A stretch of 5,082 nucleotides of DNA from Planctomycetota bacterium (GTDB taxonomy: Bacteria; Planctomycetota; Phycisphaerae; Phycisphaerales; SM1A02): positions 1-5,082 of the forward strand of contig RFQW01000157.1 in assembly GCA_009924765.1 (NCBI GenBank). The letters run 5' to 3'. Of this stretch, positions 4,375 through 5,082 are shown in pieces (position 1 is the stretch's first letter; every line of letters begins with the position of its first letter). The notes below the pieces were generated by a model that saw only the letters and a list, made by a program, of their open reading frames with translations, searched no databases and was not told the DNA's origin. Both the position numbers and the translations under genes were made by a program.

Positions 4375-5082
4375 ACTGCTCCAGTCGGCCCTGCTGGCCG
4401 CCGTGCTTGCGCTGACCGCCTGCGGCAAGAAGGAAGAGGAAGCCGCTCCCCCACCGCCGCCACCTCCGCCCAAGCAGGAAGTGAAGGTCGAGAGCGTGGA
4501 CGACGTGATGAAGCGTCTGGCCATCGACTCGCGCGTGAAGATGGACGAGAGCGAGCGCCCCAACACCGGCGACGCCGCCGGCGATGTGAAGCGCCTCGAG
4601 GCCACGCTGCTGTTCTTCAACGCCATGGTGAAGGGCGACGCCACCAAGCTGAAGCCCATGCTGAGCGACGCCGATCAGACCACGCTCGACCTGATGCAGA
4701 AGGACGGTCAGTGGAAGCGCGCCACCGAGCGCATCGACCGCGTGACCGTGGGCTGCACGGGTGGCCAGGAGCCGGAAACGTTCATGGCGCTCGGCATCTT
4801 CATGACCGACGATCGCTTTGACCCCCAACTGTGGTCGGTGAAGAGTCCCGGTGCCGCCGAGCAGTGCACTTTCTCGGCCGTGCCGACGCCACCGAACGTG
4901 ATCAACCAGCTCAAGGGCAACAAGGCCGAACCCCGCGTGCAGCAGTGGGTGAAGATCCTCAAGGAGCAGCTCGAGAAGTCGAAGCTGCCGGACGAAGTGG
5001 TGACCGTGGCGCAGCAGGATCGCTCCATCGAAGGTGATTCCAGCAGCGGTGGTGGCGACGAACCGGCCGCGCCATCGGGTCC
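4337..5082 (+). CDS. Predicted lipoprotein of unknown function (C-terminus cut by window edge)
   Basis: No family is recognised with confidence. The frame runs from ATG 4337 (alternative GTG 4361) to the right edge, 248 codons with no stop. An n-region with arginines is followed by a hydrophobic stretch, SALLAAVLAL, and a lipobox LTAC with Cys29, so export and lipid anchoring are expected. After the Cys comes a charged KKEEE segment, then eight consecutive prolines (38-45). A mixed alpha/beta-looking body follows (about 50-225) and then a Ser/Gly/Asp/Pro-rich tail (EGDSSSGGGDEPAAPSG) that looks like a linker, so another domain may lie beyond the edge. The segment LLFFNAMVKGDATKLKPML (about 91-109) recalls the first helices of NTF2-like domains, a weak resemblance only. 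Two body cysteines (140, 177) might form a disulfide. It overlaps fabD by 38 nt, or 14 nt from the GTG, so it is probably co-transcribed. Codon use resembles its neighbours. Confidence 0.85.
   Translation, partial: MTPSRSHNVRRPELLQSALLAAVLALTACGKKEEEAAPPPPPPPPKQEVKVESVDDVMKRLAIDSRVKMDESERPNTGDAAGDVKRLEATLLFFNAMVKGDATKLKPMLSDADQTTLDLMQKDGQWKRATERIDRVTVGCTGGQEPETFMALGIFMTDDRFDPQLWSVKSPGAAEQCTFSAVPTPPNVINQLKGNKAEPRVQQWVKILKEQLEKSKLPDEVVTVAQQDRSIEGDSSSGGGDEPAAPSG
4348..4353 (+). promoter_or_regulatory. Second candidate ribosome binding site of the lipoprotein gene
   Basis: GAGGAG, 7 nt before the in-frame GTG 4361, gives a protein eight residues shorter with a tighter signal peptide. Both starts therefore have good sites, and the sequence alone does not settle the choice. 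Confidence 0.5.

Overview
The window is GC-rich, densely packed bacterial chromosome with housekeeping genes on both strands. It suggests a Planctomycetota-like bacterium, possibly of the Phycisphaerae type. The grounds are the divergent L32 N-terminus ending in a CGYVRP-type tail, the GLSLGEY active-site variant of FabD, and an unrecognised lipoprotein in the fab operon. This is recall-based inference, and lineage confidence is only moderate.

Left part (1-979), minus strand: the 5' part of rpsL (ribosomal protein S12) runs off the left edge. It has its own probable sigma70-type promoter and a short hairpin-bearing leader (379-454). Upstream of it on the same strand lies a complete rnhA (RNase HI, 515-979).

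Centre (980-1139): a divergent intergenic region. It holds a perfect TTGACA -35 box for the rightward operon and two adjacent dyads, one in the promoter spacer and one over the predicted transcription start.

Right part (1140-5082), plus strand: the conserved operon rpmF (L32) - plsX - fabH - fabD, followed by a lipoprotein gene of unknown function that runs off the right edge. The genes are tightly coupled: 3 nt between rpmF and plsX, a 4-nt GTGA overlap between plsX and fabH, 41 nt between fabH and fabD, and a 38-nt (or 14-nt) overlap between fabD and the lipoprotein gene. PlsX makes acyl-phosphate for phospholipid synthesis, FabH starts fatty acid chains, and FabD makes malonyl-ACP. The operon therefore couples ribosome production to membrane-lipid initiation.

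No mobile element, CRISPR array, tRNA or rRNA is seen, and no stretch over 300 bases lacks a gene. I do not see a new multi-gene system. The points most worth checking are an S12 residue (Arg88) that matches a classical streptomycin-resistance substitution, the dyads at the rpmF promoter, a hairpin just ahead of plsX, and the unknown lipoprotein fused to the operon end.
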